In this document: positions 1 through 8,143 of the stretch, in pieces
How the letters are laid out: each line of letters starts with the position of its first letter
How positions within the stretch are numbered: the stretch's first letter is position 1
NCBI RefSeq assembly: GCF_004348985.1
Contig: NZ_SMKW01000006.1
Span: forward strand, 1 to 64,000
Direction of reading: 5' to 3'
Length of the DNA stretch: 64,000 nt
Source: Saccharopolyspora elongata
GTDB lineage: Bacteria > Actinomycetota > Actinomycetes > Mycobacteriales > Pseudonocardiaceae
The notes under the pieces: model-generated
Seen by the model: the letters and a program-made list of their open reading frames with translations, nothing else
Database searches by the model: none
Told to the model about the DNA's origin: nothing
Translations under genes and position numbers: made by a program

Positions 1-82
1 GGTTTTGGGGTTTGGGGACCCCCTTGTTCGGGGCGTTTTCGGGGTGTGTAAAGTACTCCGTACAACAGAAAAACGCACACGG

Positions 83-156
83 CGCGGGGTGGAGCAGCTC
101 GGTAGCTCGCTGGGCTCATAACCCAGAGGTCGCAGGTTCGAATCCTGTCCCCGCTA
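83..156 (+). tRNA. Initiator tRNA-fMet (anticodon CAT)
   Basis: A complete cloverleaf is visible. The acceptor arm is 83-89/149-155, the T-stem 132-136/144-148 surrounds a TTCGAAT loop, and the anticodon loop carries CAT. The first acceptor pair is a C/T mismatch and the anticodon stem has three consecutive G-C pairs (GGG/CCC); both mark an initiator rather than an elongator tRNA-Met. CCA is not encoded (ACT follows). A strong terminator lies 10 bases downstream. Confidence 0.93.
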
Positions 157-165
157 CTATTCGAA

Positions 166-204
166 CGGAAAGCCTCCGACTTCGGTCGGGGGCTTTCCGT
201 TTTG
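166..204 (+). terminator. Rho-independent terminator of tRNA-fMet
   Basis: ACGGAAAGCC and GGCTTTCCGT form the arms of a hairpin with a CTTCGG-like loop, followed by TTTT. It immediately follows the tRNA gene. Confidence 0.85.
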
Positions 205-217
205 TCAGGTCGTTCTC

Positions 218-622
218 TTATGAGAGGCCTTTGGCCCATTGGCGGGCGCACGCCGGGGAGCAGACCCGGCCATCTCCTCGGACCGTGTTCGTCGGGCGCA
301 TCGCTCGGCCGCAGACGATGCAGGCGTCGGCTTCGCCCTCTCTCTGCATGGGCACCAGTGCCTTGGCTCGCTTCGCTTGCTCGGTGACCTTGTTGGTCAC
401 CCTGGTCCTGCTCTCGTTGACCTTGGTACGCAACCAACTGCGATGCACGCTCCGCACCTCCTGAACCGGCCTCTCATCGGCCGCCGACTGGTCGGCCAAG
501 TGCAGGGTGCGTGTCACCTGTCGTAGTTGGGCAGCTCCAGAGCGTGATAGCACCTCATTGCGCCAGGAAGACCCCCCATCCAGGCGAACCCCGGGAATGC
601 TCGTCGCAATGAGTGCAGACAC
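218..622 (-). CDS. Hypothetical protein with a C-terminal Cys4 zinc-finger-like motif
   Basis: I do not recognise this as a named family. The last 35 residues contain CIVCG followed about 15 residues later by CSPACARQW. This CxxC...CxxxC pattern resembles the short zinc ribbons found at the ends of many actinobacterial hypothetical proteins. The middle is rich in Arg, Lys and Glu and probably helical. The GTG at 620-622 is my start choice; the frame stays open upstream and no convincing ribosome site decides it. It is convergent with the tRNA terminator and divergent from the PadR gene. Confidence 0.45.
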   Translation of the reverse strand: MSALIATSIPGVRLDGGSSWRNEVLSRSGAAQLRQVTRTLHLADQSAADERPVQEVRSVHRSWLRTKVNESRTRVTNKVTEQAKRAKALVPMQREGEADACIVCGRAMRPTNTVRGDGRVCSPACARQWAKGLS

Positions 623-728
623 TCGGCCGCCCGCGTGTGCGCCCCGTGTCCGGGGCCGCCGCTTCGCCAGTCGTCCGGAGCGCGCGCCAATGGCGCAACC
701 GTTCGTCCACTTGGACCAGTCCACTGCA

Positions 729-764
729 ACCACTGTGGACAGAACTGGGGACCACTGTGGACAG
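729..764 (+). promoter_or_regulatory. Two perfect 14-bp direct repeats before the PadR gene
   Basis: ACCACTGTGGACAG occurs at 729-742 and again at 751-764, start to start 22 bp (about two helical turns). CCACTGTGG is itself nearly palindromic. The position 30-65 bp before the PadR start suggests an autoregulatory operator (inference). Confidence 0.5.
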
Positions 765-793
765 CGAAGCGGTGGCATGGCACCGTGGCAGAT

Positions 794-1291
794 GTGACCG
801 AGCTGAATGCGACATCCGCTGCCCTGTTGGGACTACTGCACGAAGGTCCGAAGACCGGTGGCCAGCTGGTTGCGGCCGCCACCGAGCGCTTCGGAGGGTT
901 CTTCAGCGTGACCCGCAGCCAGGTTTACCGCGAGCTGCCCGCGCTGACCGACGCCGGCCTGCTGCGCCTCGGCAAGCAGGGTCCGCGCTCCAGCCAGCAG
1001 TACGCGATCACGGCCGCCGGCAAGCGCGCCTTCAAGTCGTGGCTGAACACCGAGCCGGGGCCGGACAACGTCCGCAGCCCGCTGATCCTCCGCCTGGTCT
1101 ACTCGGGTTCCCTGACCCCGAAGCAGCGCTCCGGGCTGGTCGAGGCGGCCCGTGCCCAGTACGCGGTGAAGATGGACGAGGCGAAGAACGCCGCCAAGGC
1201 CGCGACCGACCCGTACGAGAAGGCCGCCGCGGACTTCACCGTGTCCTACAACCGGGCGATCATCAAGCTGCTGGACTCGATTCCGGACTGA
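794..1291 (+). CDS. PadR-family transcriptional regulator
   Basis: This is a DNA-binding repressor or activator of the PadR family, about 165 residues. The N-terminal winged helix is clear: a helix beginning LNATSAALLGLLHEGP, then GGQLVAAATERFGGFF, then the recognition region SQVYRELPALTDAGLL and a basic wing ending in QYAITAAGKRAF. The C-terminal half is helical (Glu/Ala/Lys-rich) and would form the dimerisation domain. The start is the GTG at 794, which places LNATSA at the N-terminus; a GTG at 785 is also possible. Tandem 14-bp repeats lie just upstream. The ligand is unknown. The gene precedes prfB but has its own context. Confidence 0.8.
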   Translation: MTELNATSAALLGLLHEGPKTGGQLVAAATERFGGFFSVTRSQVYRELPALTDAGLLRLGKQGPRSSQQYAITAAGKRAFKSWLNTEPGPDNVRSPLILRLVYSGSLTPKQRSGLVEAARAQYAVKMDEAKNAAKAATDPYEKAAADFTVSYNRAIIKLLDSIPD

Positions 1292-1397
1292 ACCACCCCG
1301 GACCGAACAGTCGTGAGCGGTGGCGGTCGCCACAACGGCCAAAACCGCTCATGACCGGAAACGGGCCGTCCTCGTGGGCGGCCCGTGCCCGGTGAAG

Positions 1398-1411
1398 TAC
1401 GCTGAGCACTG
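1398..1411 (+). promoter_or_regulatory. -10 box for leaderless prfB mRNA
   Basis: TACGCT at 1398-1403 matches the actinobacterial -10 consensus TANNNT. Exactly 7 nt separate it from the GTG start at 1411, so transcription would begin at the start codon. No ribosome binding site is visible. Confidence 0.6.
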
Positions 1412-2517
1412 TGAATCCCGACGTCGCTGCCTCGCTCAAGGAACTGTCCAACACCCTCGAAGGCATCGAGAGCGTGATGGATCTGGACGCCCTGCGCGCC
1501 AATATCGCCGAGCTCGAGGCCGAGGCCGCCAAGCCGGATCTGTGGGACGACGTCGAGCACGCGCAGCGAGTCAGCAGCCAGCTGGTGCACCGGCAGGCCG
1601 AACTGCGCAAGATCACCGAACTGCGGCAGCGCGTCGAAGACCTCGAAGTGCTCTACGAGCTCAGCGAGGACGAAGGCGACACCGCCGGGCTGTCCGAGGC
1701 CGACGACGAGCAGGACCGCCTCCGGAAGGACCTCGAAGCCCTCGAGGTGCGCACCCTGCTCTCCGGCGAGTACGACCCGCGCGAGGCGATGGTGACCATC
1801 CGCGCCGAGGCCGGCGGTGTCGACGCGGCCGACTTCGCCGAGATGCTGATGCGCATGTACCTGCGCTGGGCCGAGCGGCACTCCTACCCGGCCGAGGTCT
1901 ACGACACGTCCTACGCCGAAGAGGCCGGCCTGAAGTCGGCGACGTTCCGGGTCAACGCCCCCTACGCCTACGGCACGCTCTCCGTCGAGCAGGGCACGCA
2001 CCGGCTGGTGCGCATCTCGCCGTTCGACAACCAGGGGCGGCGGCAGACCTCCTTCGCCGGCGTCGAGGTGCTGCCGGTCGTGGAGGAGACCGACCACGTC
2101 GACATCCCGGAGAAGGACATCCGCGTCGACGTCTTCCGCTCCTCCGGCCCCGGCGGGCAGAGCGTGAACACCACCGACTCCGCCGTGCGCATCACGCACA
2201 TCCCGACCGGCATCGTGGTGTCCTGCCAGAACGAGAAGTCGCAGCTGCAGAACAAGGCCGCCGCGATGCGCGTGCTCCAGTCCAAGCTGCTGGCCCGCAA
2301 GAAGGAAGAGGAGCGCGCCGAGCTGGACGCCCTCAAGGACAGCGGGTCGAGCTGGGGCAACCAGATGCGGTCCTACGTGCTGCACCCGTACCAGATGGTC
2401 AAGGACCTGCGCACCGAGCACGAGGTCGGCAACCCCGACGCGGTGCTCGACGGCGACATCGACGGGTTCCTGGAGGCCGGCATCCGCTGGCGCCGCCAGC
2501 AGCAGAGCGTGGCCTGA
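1411..2517 (+). CDS. prfB: Peptide chain release factor 2
   Basis: RF2 recognises UGA and UAA stop codons and triggers peptidyl-tRNA hydrolysis. The 368-residue protein has the usual order: N-terminal coiled-coil domain 1 (about 1-110), the stop-codon-reading domain with the RF2-specific SPF tripeptide at 203-205, and the catalytic GGQ at 248-250 inside [10 protein letters not shown]. The length is typical. The reading frame runs unbroken from the GTG, so the autoregulatory +1 programmed frameshift of enterobacterial RF2 is absent. The gene is followed by ftsE and ftsX, an order seen in many actinobacteria. Confidence 0.97.
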   Translation: MNPDVAASLKELSNTLEGIESVMDLDALRANIAELEAEAAKPDLWDDVEHAQRVSSQLVHRQAELRKITELRQRVEDLEVLYELSEDEGDTAGLSEADDEQDRLRKDLEALEVRTLLSGEYDPREAMVTIRAEAGGVDAADFAEMLMRMYLRWAERHSYPAEVYDTSYAEEAGLKSATFRVNAPYAYGTLSVEQGTHRLVRISPFDNQGRRQTSFAGVEVLPVVEETDHVDIPEKDIRVDVFRSSGPGGQSVNTTDSAVRITHIPTGIVVSCQNEKSQLQNKAAAMRVLQSKLLARKKEEERAELDALKDSGSSWGNQMRSYVLHPYQMVKDLRTEHEVGNPDAVLDGDIDGFLEAGIRWRRQQQSVA

Positions 2518-2617
2518 CCTGCACTGCGCGCCAAGGCCCTGACCGGCGACGAAGTCGCAGGTGATCGACGGTTCCGCCGCCGGTCCGGGTGAGTGATGTC
2601 CCCCTAACGGTCGCAGG

Positions 2618-2632
2618 TAAACTCACGCCCCG
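2618..2632 (+). promoter_or_regulatory. -10 box for leaderless ftsE mRNA
   Basis: TAAACT at 2618-2623 fits TANNNT. The transcription start would fall within a few bases of the GTG at 2632; 8 nt separate the box from the start codon. No Shine-Dalgarno sequence precedes ftsE. Confidence 0.55.
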
Positions 2633-3321
2633 TGATCCGCCTTGAGCACGTGTCCAAGACGTACAAGACGTCGACCAGGCCCGCTCTCGACGATGTCTCG
2701 GTAGGCATCGAAAAGGGCGAGTTCGTGTTCCTCATCGGGCCCTCCGGGTCCGGCAAGTCGACGTTCATGCGACTGCTGCTGCGCGAGGACGTGCCCACCC
2801 GCGGTCAGGTCTTCGTCGCCGACTGGAACGTCGCCAAGCTGCCGCGGCGCCGCGTCCCGCGGCTGCGCCAGCGCATCGGCTGCGTGTTCCAGGACTTCCG
2901 GCTGCTGAACAACAAGACCGTCGCGGAGAACGTCGCCTTCGCGCTGGAAGTGATCGGCAAGCCCCGCAACGACATCCGCCGCGTGGTGCCGCAGGTGCTG
3001 CAGCTGGTGGGGCTCGAGGGCAAGGCCGACCGGATGCCCCACGAACTCTCCGGTGGTGAGCAGCAGCGCGTGGCGATCGCGCGGGCGTTCGTCAACCGGC
3101 CGCTGGTGCTGCTCTGCGACGAGCCCACCGGGAACCTCGACCCCGACACCAGCCAGGACATCATGCTGCTGCTGGAGCGGATCAACCGCACCGGCACCAC
3201 GGTCGTCATGGCCACCCACGACCACTCCATCGTCGACTCGATGCGGCGCCGCGTCGTCGAGCTCAGCCTCGGCCGGGTCATCCGCGACGATGCCCGCGGC
3301 GTTTACGGCGTCGGCCGCTAG
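2632..3321 (+). CDS. ftsE: Cell division ATP-binding protein FtsE
   Basis: FtsE is the ATPase of the FtsEX complex at the septum, which activates cell-wall hydrolases during division. The 229-residue protein is a minimal ABC ATPase: Walker [10 protein letters not shown] at 36-44, Q-loop region VFQDFRLL, signature LSGGEQQRV near 138-146, Walker B VLLCDEPT near 157-165 and a switch histidine in MATHDHS. ftsX follows after 93 bp. The start is the GTG at 2632, supported by the -10 box next to it. Confidence 0.96.
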   Translation: MIRLEHVSKTYKTSTRPALDDVSVGIEKGEFVFLIGPSGSGKSTFMRLLLREDVPTRGQVFVADWNVAKLPRRRVPRLRQRIGCVFQDFRLLNNKTVAENVAFALEVIGKPRNDIRRVVPQVLQLVGLEGKADRMPHELSGGEQQRVAIARAFVNRPLVLLCDEPTGNLDPDTSQDIMLLLERINRTGTTVVMATHDHSIVDSMRRRVVELSLGRVIRDDARGVYGVGR

Positions 3322-3414
3322 AGAGTGTTTCGAAACAAAACACGACTTAGCCCCGACGGCGGTCGCCCCGCACCTGAGGACAACACCCCCGACCGGCAGG
3401 AAAGCTGACACAAG

Positions 3415-4317
3415 ATGCGCGCGAGCTTCGTATTCAGCGAGGTCGTCAACGGCCTTCGGCGCAACGTGACGATGACCATCGCGATGATCCTGACGACCGC
3501 CATCTCGGTCGGCCTGCTCGGCGGTGGTCTCCTCGTGGTCCGGATGATCGACAAGATGCAGGAGACCTACCAGGACCGCGTCGAGGTCGTGGTGTTCATG
3601 ACCGATGACGTCAGCGCCAACGACAAGGACTGCACCCAGCAGCCGTGCTCGAACATCATGGCCGACCTCAAGCGCGTCCCGGGCGTCGAGTCGGTGCAGT
3701 ACGAGGACCGGCAGAAGGCGTTCGAGAACTTCAACAAGGTCTTCGAGTCGCAGCCCGAACTGCGCGACGTGGCCCGCGCCGAGGCGATGCCCGCCTCGCT
3801 GCGCGTCAAGCTGGCCGACCAGGAGCGCTTCCCGGCGCTGCAGCAGCAGTTCAGCGGGCGGCCCGGCGTGGACAGCGTCGTCGACCAGGCCGAGTACCTG
3901 AACCGGCTGTTCGACGTGCTCAACGGGATCCGCAACGCGACGTTCTCGATCGCGCTGGTGCAGGCGCTCGCCGCGCTGCTGCTGATCTCCAACACGATCC
4001 AGCTGTCGGCGTTCACCCGGCGCACCGAGACCGGCATCATGCGCCTCGTCGGCGCCACCCGCTGGTACACGCAGCTGCCGTTCCTCCTGGAGGCCGTGGT
4101 CTCCGGTCTCATCGGCGCGTTCCTGGCGATCATCGGCCTGCTGATCTCCAAGGCCGCCTTCATCGACCGGGTCATGTCGCCGGTGTTCGGCACGGGCATC
4201 ATCCCCAACGTCGAGTGGGGCGACATCGCGCTGATCTCGCCGATCCTGCTCCTCGTCGCGGCGGCCGTCTCGGCCATTACCGGCTACGTAACGCTCCGCC
4301 TGTACGTCCGGCTGTAG
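3415..4317 (+). CDS. ftsX: Cell division membrane protein FtsX
   Basis: FtsX is the transmembrane partner of FtsE and relays ATP hydrolysis to extracellular peptidoglycan hydrolases. The topology matches the family: one N-terminal membrane segment (about residues 22-45), an extracellular domain of about 120 residues, then three C-terminal membrane segments. The extracellular domain begins with a Cys pair in CTQQPCS (near 74-79). AGGAAAG lies about 10 nt before the ATG and serves as ribosome site. It is 93 bp after ftsE and very likely co-transcribed. The length (300) is typical. Confidence 0.95.
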   Translation: MRASFVFSEVVNGLRRNVTMTIAMILTTAISVGLLGGGLLVVRMIDKMQETYQDRVEVVVFMTDDVSANDKDCTQQPCSNIMADLKRVPGVESVQYEDRQKAFENFNKVFESQPELRDVARAEAMPASLRVKLADQERFPALQQQFSGRPGVDSVVDQAEYLNRLFDVLNGIRNATFSIALVQALAALLLISNTIQLSAFTRRTETGIMRLVGATRWYTQLPFLLEAVVSGLIGAFLAIIGLLISKAAFIDRVMSPVFGTGIIPNVEWGDIALISPILLLVAAAVSAITGYVTLRLYVRL

Positions 4318-4400
4318 AGCCTGTTTCCAGACTCGCTTTGCGTTGCGTTGCGGGTTGCGAGGGTGAGCTAAGCGGCTGCGCTGCTTAAAGGTAGAGATCA
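4318..4400 (+). repeat. Dispersed intergenic repeat, copy 1
   Basis: TTTCCAGACTCG at 4325 onward, then GGTTGCGAGGGTGAGC and the hairpin AAGCGGC-TGC-GCTGCTT near 4371-4387. The same order of blocks is present at 9117-9190, and related blocks occur near 22.6 and 54.4 kb. The copy sits between the ftsX stop and the smpB promoter and contains no gene. Confidence 0.6.
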
Positions 4401-4437
4401 AATCCTCTACCAAAGCGGCCGCTGTAGCGGGATTATC

Positions 4438-4470
4438 GGTGCCGCGGCCTGCGTTGCAGGCTGCGGCACC
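4438..4470. terminator. Long GC hairpin between ftsX and smpB
   Basis: Arms 4438-4452 and 4456-4470 (GGTGCCGCGGCCTGC with one G-T pair) enclose the loop GTT. No T-tract follows. It could terminate ftsX transcription; orientation is not decidable. Confidence 0.5.
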
Positions 4471-4492
4471 GAAAGTCACGTGACACGAAAGC

Positions 4493-4506
4493 TAGAGTTG
4501 TTCGTA
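4493..4506 (+). promoter_or_regulatory. -10 box for leaderless smpB mRNA
   Basis: TAGAGT at 4493-4498 is followed by exactly 7 nt and the ATG at 4506. This is the same geometry as prfB. Confidence 0.6.
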
Positions 4507-4982
4507 TGGTGAAGGAACGCGGCCGCAAGGTCATCGCGCAGAACCGCAAGGCGCGGCACGACTGGGCGGTGCTGGACACCTACGAAACCGGCATCGTGCT
4601 GACCGGCACCGAGGTCAAGAGCCTGCGGCAGGGCAAGGCGCAGCTCGTCGACGGCTTCGCCACCGTCGACGACGGCGAGGTCTGGCTGCGCAACGTGCAC
4701 ATCCCGGAGTACACCGAGGGCACGTGGACCAACCACGAGCCGCGCCGGTCCCGCAAGCTGCTGCTGCACAAGCACGAGATCCTCCGGCTGATCGGCAAGA
4801 TCAAGGAGAGCGGGCTGAGCCTGATCCCGATGACGCTGTACTTCAGCGACGGGAAGGCGAAGGTTGAACTCGCCCTCGCGCGAGGCAAGAAGGCCCACGA
4901 CAAGCGGCAGGACCTGGCCAAGCGCGACGCGGACCGCGAGATGCAGAAGGCGATCGGTCGGGCTCGCAAGGGCATGCGGTAG
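4506..4982 (+). CDS. smpB: SsrA-binding protein SmpB
   Basis: SmpB binds tmRNA and delivers it to stalled ribosomes for trans-translation. The 158-residue protein shows the family core: [12 protein letters not shown] at the N-terminus, then [16 protein letters not shown], the [21 protein letters not shown] block, and a basic C-terminal tail ([18 protein letters not shown]) that enters the ribosomal mRNA channel. Its partner ssrA lies about 1 kb downstream. The ATG at 4506 is supported by the adjacent -10 box. The stop TAG overlaps the next start by one base. Confidence 0.97.
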   Translation: MVKERGRKVIAQNRKARHDWAVLDTYETGIVLTGTEVKSLRQGKAQLVDGFATVDDGEVWLRNVHIPEYTEGTWTNHEPRRSRKLLLHKHEILRLIGKIKESGLSLIPMTLYFSDGKAKVELALARGKKAHDKRQDLAKRDADREMQKAIGRARKGMR

Positions 4983-5881
4983 TGCCGCCGCGCAGCGACG
5001 CGGATGTGCCCGCCTGGGTGGCCGAGCTGGGGCTGCCCGGGCTGGTCGACATCCACACGCACTTCCTGCCGGAACGGGTCCTGAGCAAGGTCTGGGCCTA
5101 CTTCGACGCGGCGAGCACGAACTACGGCTTCGAATGGCCGATCCACTACCGGTACGCCGAGGAGGCCCGGATCCAGGCGCTCCGCGATGTCGGGGTGACG
5201 ACCTTCGCGCCGCTGGTCTACGCGCACCGGCCGGACATGGCGGCCTGGCTGACCGACTGGGCGATCGACTTCGCCGGGCGCACGCCCGACGCGGTGCCGA
5301 CGGCGACGATCTTCCCGGAACCCGACGTCGCGGACTACCTGGCCAAAGCGCTCGACGCGGGGGCGCGGTGCGTGAAGGTGCACGTCCAGGTCGGCGCCTT
5401 CGACCCGCGCGACGAGTTGCTCGACTCGGCGTGGGGACTGCTCGCCGAGGCAGGTGTGCCGGCCGTGGTGCACTGCGGCGACGGCCCGCGGAAGGGCGAG
5501 CACACCGGGCTCGACGTGTTCGAAGGCGTGCTGCGGCGCCACCCGCGGCTGCTCGCGGTGCTGGCGCACGCGGGCATGCCCGACTACGAGGTGGCGCTGG
5601 ACCTCGTGGACCGCTATCCGGGCGTGCACCTCGACACCACGATGATCGGAGTCGCCTTCACCGAACGGATCGCGCCGTTGCCCGCGGACTGGCCGGCCAG
5701 GCTGGCCGCCCACCCCGACCGGATCGTGCTGGGCACCGACTTCCCGAACATCCCGTACCCGTACGCCGAACAGCTCGCGGCCATCGCGAGCTGGGCCGAA
5801 GCCGACGACCGCCTCGGCGCGGACTTCCTGCGCGCCGTGCTGCACGGCACACCGTCCCGGCTGCTCGGGCTCGGAACTTGA
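4982..5881 (+). CDS. Amidohydrolase-family metal-dependent hydrolase
   Basis: This is a TIM-barrel amidohydrolase (amidohydrolase-2 type), 299 residues. DIHTHF (about 21-26) supplies the HxH metal ligands; VVHCGD and AHAG give further histidines on later strands; GTDFPNIPYP near 245-254 carries the late aspartate. Members include decarboxylases and lactone hydrolases, and the substrate cannot be told from sequence. Its GTG start overlaps the smpB stop (TAGTG), so it is translationally coupled to smpB although no functional link is known. Confidence 0.85.
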   Translation: MPPRSDADVPAWVAELGLPGLVDIHTHFLPERVLSKVWAYFDAASTNYGFEWPIHYRYAEEARIQALRDVGVTTFAPLVYAHRPDMAAWLTDWAIDFAGRTPDAVPTATIFPEPDVADYLAKALDAGARCVKVHVQVGAFDPRDELLDSAWGLLAEAGVPAVVHCGDGPRKGEHTGLDVFEGVLRRHPRLLAVLAHAGMPDYEVALDLVDRYPGVHLDTTMIGVAFTERIAPLPADWPARLAAHPDRIVLGTDFPNIPYPYAEQLAAIASWAEADDRLGADFLRAVLHGTPSRLLGLGT

Positions 5882-5923
5882 TCGTTTAAGGGATATGGGA
5901 ATGATCGCCGGGACGCGAGGCGT

Positions 5924-5929
5924 TATGCT
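5924..5929 (+). promoter_or_regulatory. -10 box of ssrA
   Basis: TATGCT lies 36 bp before the mature tmRNA 5' end, which leaves room for a short processed leader. No strong -35 is visible. Confidence 0.5.
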
Positions 5930-5964
5930 GGTGTACACCGGTTCGAAGGACGAGCCGGCTGCAA

Positions 5965-6332
5965 GGGGGTGAACGGTTTCGACTCCGTACGTTGATCCAA
6001 GGGAAGCGTGCCGGTGTAGGCGGGAGGCCACCGTGAGCGTCGCCGCAATCGAATAAGCGCCGACAAGAGTCAGCGCGAGTTCGCCCTCGCCGCCTGAGCG
6101 AGGAGCGACTCTGTCGGACCGGGATTGCCTCCGACCCGGGATCCGGCATCAGCTAGGAGGCTCTAACCGCCAGGTCCGGTCGCGGGACCTGGTGGGACAT
6201 CAAACAGCGACTGGGCTTGTCACACCGGCTAGTTCGCGGGACCGGTGAAGCCGAGCAGAGACACAGCGGACTGCGCACGGAGAAGTCTTGGTGAGGCGAC
6301 GGAGGACCCGGGTTCGATTCCCGGCACCTCCA
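5965..6332 (+). ncRNA. ssrA: Transfer-messenger RNA (tmRNA)
   Basis: The 5' end GGGGGTGAACGGTTTCGAC pairs with the 3' CACCTCC to form the tRNA-like acceptor, and GGTTCGATTCC forms the T-arm. The tag reading frame at 6059-6097 encodes ADKSQREFALAA followed by TGA, ending in the LAA-type degron recognised by proteases. Several GC-rich helices between 6100 and 6290 fit the pseudoknots. CCA is not encoded. The terminator follows at once. Its partner smpB is upstream on the same strand. Confidence 0.96.
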
Positions 6333-6339
6333 CGCGGTG

Positions 6340-6374
6340 GAAGCGCCCTGCTCGCGCAGGGCGCTTCGCCTTTT
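6340..6374 (+). terminator. Rho-independent terminator of ssrA
   Basis: A perfect 12-bp stem (GAAGCGCCCTGC with its complement) and a TCGC loop are followed by GCCTTTT. Confidence 0.9.
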
Positions 6375-6528
6375 CGCGTTCCGCATCATTTTGGGGGGCC
6401 GAGCCCCCCAAGCCCCCCACGGTGCGAGGGGCGCCTTTCGCGGGCTCCTCGCGGGAGGAGCGTTCTCGGCCTGGTTGCTGACCAGCGTCCTGTCTCGGCC
6501 GTTCAATGGGGGTGGCGCCTCGCGAGGT

Positions 6529-6764
6529 GACAGCAGGACGCGAGACCACCAGCGGAACCACGTTGGGATGCGCGAGCATCGCGACCAGCAAGGAATGCGC
6601 GTAGTCGCGCAGCCCGGCCTGCCACGACTCGCCGTCGATCCGAGACACCACGACGTCGGCAAGAAGCTGCTCGACCAAGCCGTCCAGCAGGGCGTCTTTG
6701 TGCTGGACACGTGGTGGTAGAGGGTCATCGCCTCCACACCGAGCTCGGCGCCCAGCCGACGCAT
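6529..6764 (-). pseudogene. Middle fragment of a TetR regulator, inverted
   Basis: On the minus strand MRRLGAELGVEAMTLYHHVSS is the second half of a TetR helix-turn-helix. After a 2-nt insertion the frame changes to KDALLDGLVEQLLADVVVS..., typical TetR ligand-domain sequence. It stops resembling the family after LVVSRPAV near 6529. No start codon or N-terminus is attached on this strand. The missing N-terminus and C-terminus lie on the plus strand at 6787-6906 and 6930-7091, so one gene appears to have been broken and rearranged. Confidence 0.65.
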
Positions 6765-6786
6765 CGCGCAGGCGTTGGAGGGCGCC

Positions 6787-6906
6787 ATGTCGGCCAGTCG
6801 CACTCGTGGTCAGCGCGCCGGGCTGACTCGTCGCGCCGTGCTCGAAGCGGCCATGGCGCTGGCCGACCGCGAGGGCCTGAAGGCGTTGTCGTCGGGCACG
6901 TCGTGA
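6787..6906 (+). pseudogene. N-terminal fragment of the same TetR regulator
   Basis: ATG at 6787 is preceded by GGAGGG, 4 nt before the start. It encodes MSASRTRGQRAGLTRRAVLE, then AAMALADREGLKALS, which is helix 1 of a TetR DNA-binding domain. It runs into TGA at 6904 exactly where MRRLGAELG should follow. That continuation is found inverted at 6764 downward. This is a gene remnant. Confidence 0.65.
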
Positions 6907-6929
6907 CCGGTGGTCGGCGGGAGGCTTCC

Positions 6930-7091
6930 GAGCAGGTGCGACATCTGTCCGATGTGGACGCAGCAGAGTTTCCGCTGTTGGCCGAGGCCGCCGCTCGTGT
7001 TGAGCGGCGGCAGGGCTCGAACTCCCGCTTCGACTTCGCGCTCGACGCCATGCTGGCCGGGCTCGAAGCCGCCCGGACCTCGGTCCGGTAG
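6930..7091 (+). pseudogene. C-terminal fragment of the TetR regulator
   Basis: The frame ending at 7091 reads FPLLAEAAARVERRQG... and RFDFALDAMLAGLEAAR, which matches the last helices of TetR ligand domains. It is out of frame with the N-terminal fragment and has no start of its own. Confidence 0.6.
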
Positions 7092-7096
7092 TGGTT

Positions 7097-7468
7097 TCAG
7101 GCGACCTCGCCGCCGACTCCCGAGCGTCCCGCGGGGACGCCGACCAGGTGGACGGTCACCTCTTCCCGGATCTGGGTGCCGAACACCTCTGTCGCCGCGT
7201 CCGTTATCGACGTGATCAGTATCGCCGGGTCGAGGCGGGTCAGGCCCGCTTCGCGCATGTTCAGGGTGACCTGCACTGCCTCCCGTGTCGCCGGTGCTCC
7301 GCCGGAACCCCAGCGGTGGCGGGGGATTCCGAACAGTTCCACGACCACCAGTGACCGGAAGTCCTCCCCGTACACCTCGGTCGCCGCATTGGTCAGGGCT
7401 TCGATGAGCTTGCGCTCGGTGCTCCCGTCGAGCATCTCTTCGTGCAGTTTCACGGTGAAGTGTGGCAT
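7097..7468 (-). CDS. Tautomerase-superfamily protein (tandem 4-OT-like repeats)
   Basis: This is a small enzyme of the 4-oxalocrotonate tautomerase superfamily. After removal of the initiator Met the N-terminus is Pro (MPHFTVKLHEEML), the catalytic base of the family. Two beta-alpha-beta units are visible: residues 1-60 with ERKLIEALTNAATEVYGE, and about 65-123 with DPAILITSITDAATEVFG. The longer open frame upstream is ignored because the Pro-1 start fits the family and GAGG precedes the ATG. It is divergent from a MarR gene with palindromes between them, so MarR probably controls it. The substrate is unknown. Confidence 0.8.
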   Translation of the reverse strand: MPHFTVKLHEEMLDGSTERKLIEALTNAATEVYGEDFRSLVVVELFGIPRHRWGSGGAPATREAVQVTLNMREAGLTRLDPAILITSITDAATEVFGTQIREEVTVHLVGVPAGRSGVGGEVA

Positions 7469-7510
7469 GGTCGGCCTCTTCGGTCGTCGTAGCATCGATG
7501 GAGGAGAAGG

Positions 7511-7545
7511 TTTGCTTTGAAAGCAAAGCTTCTTTGTAAACAAAG
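7511..7545. promoter_or_regulatory. Two adjacent palindromes between tautomerase and marR
   Basis: TTTGCTT-TGA-AAGCAAA (7511-7527) and CTTTGT-AA-ACAAAG (7532-7545) lie in an AT-rich island within the 97-bp divergent intergenic region. They are probable MarR operators covering both promoters. Confidence 0.65.
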
Positions 7546-7565
7546 TTATTGGTTGGACGTGGTTG

Positions 7566-8027
7566 ATGTCAACGAAGGACCGTGATCCGGGCGTCGACGA
7601 GGCGATCCGGGCGCTGCTGCTGCTCATGCCGCGGCTGGTCGGGCGCGCCAAGAGGCTGCGGATCCCCGACGAGCTCCAGTCGCTCGCGCTTGCGCCGCGG
7701 CACCTCTCGCTGCTGTCCTACCTGCTCTTCGACGGGCCGATGACGGTGAACGAGCTGGCCACCAGGCTGGAAGTGGCGCCGACGACGGTGAGCCTGATGG
7801 TCGGCGAGCTGAGCCGCAAAGGCGTTCTGGAGCGGCGGGAGGACGAGGCGGACCGGCGACGCCGGATCGTCAGCATCACCGACGAGATGCTGCCCGCGAT
7901 CGACGGCTGGCTGGCCCGCGGCGCCGACGCGTGGCGCAACGCGCTCGCGCCGCTGACGCCGGAGCAGCGGCGGATGTTCATCGACACCCTGCACGCCTAC
8001 GAGCTCGGCGTCGCGGACGAGTCCTGA
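7566..8027 (+). CDS. MarR-family transcriptional regulator
   Basis: This is a winged-helix repressor of about 153 residues. The HTH is at about residues 60-85 (MTVNELATRLEVAPTTVSLM followed by VGELSRKGVLERR) and the wing at DEADRRRRIVSIT. The flanking helices form the dimer interface. ATG at 7566 is preferred over the TTG at 7563. Palindromes immediately upstream and a divergent tautomerase gene suggest autoregulation and control of that enzyme, as in many MarR pairs that sense phenolics. Confidence 0.85.
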   Translation: MSTKDRDPGVDEAIRALLLLMPRLVGRAKRLRIPDELQSLALAPRHLSLLSYLLFDGPMTVNELATRLEVAPTTVSLMVGELSRKGVLERREDEADRRRRIVSITDEMLPAIDGWLARGADAWRNALAPLTPEQRRMFIDTLHAYELGVADES

Positions 8028-8039
8028 GCCGGCTCCGGG

Positions 8040-8084
8040 CCGTGAGTGCTTTTTGTCCGTTATAGCGTCAAAAAGTACTCACGG
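8040..8084. terminator. CGTGAGTG hairpin after marR
   Basis: Arms CGTGAGTGCTTTTTG (8041-8055) and its complement with one G-T pair (8069-8083) enclose a 13-nt loop. The same arm motif recurs at 18677 and 61898. Confidence 0.7.
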
Positions 8085-8143
8085 GACCCGGCTGGCCGAA
8101 CGTCTGTCCAGGCGGAAGCCTTTGACGGGGAGGAAGATCTGCC

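Noticed and set aside
218-778. Longer version of the zinc-finger protein starting at 778
   Set aside because: The extra 52 residues overlap the promoter region of the PadR gene and look like antisense translation.
1411-1500. Programmed +1 frameshift expected in RF2 genes
   Set aside because: The frame is continuous from the GTG, with no internal TGA and no shift site.
2623-4479. A 618-codon minus-strand frame opposite ftsE and ftsX
   Set aside because: It is a shadow of conserved division genes with no recognisable domain or start signal.
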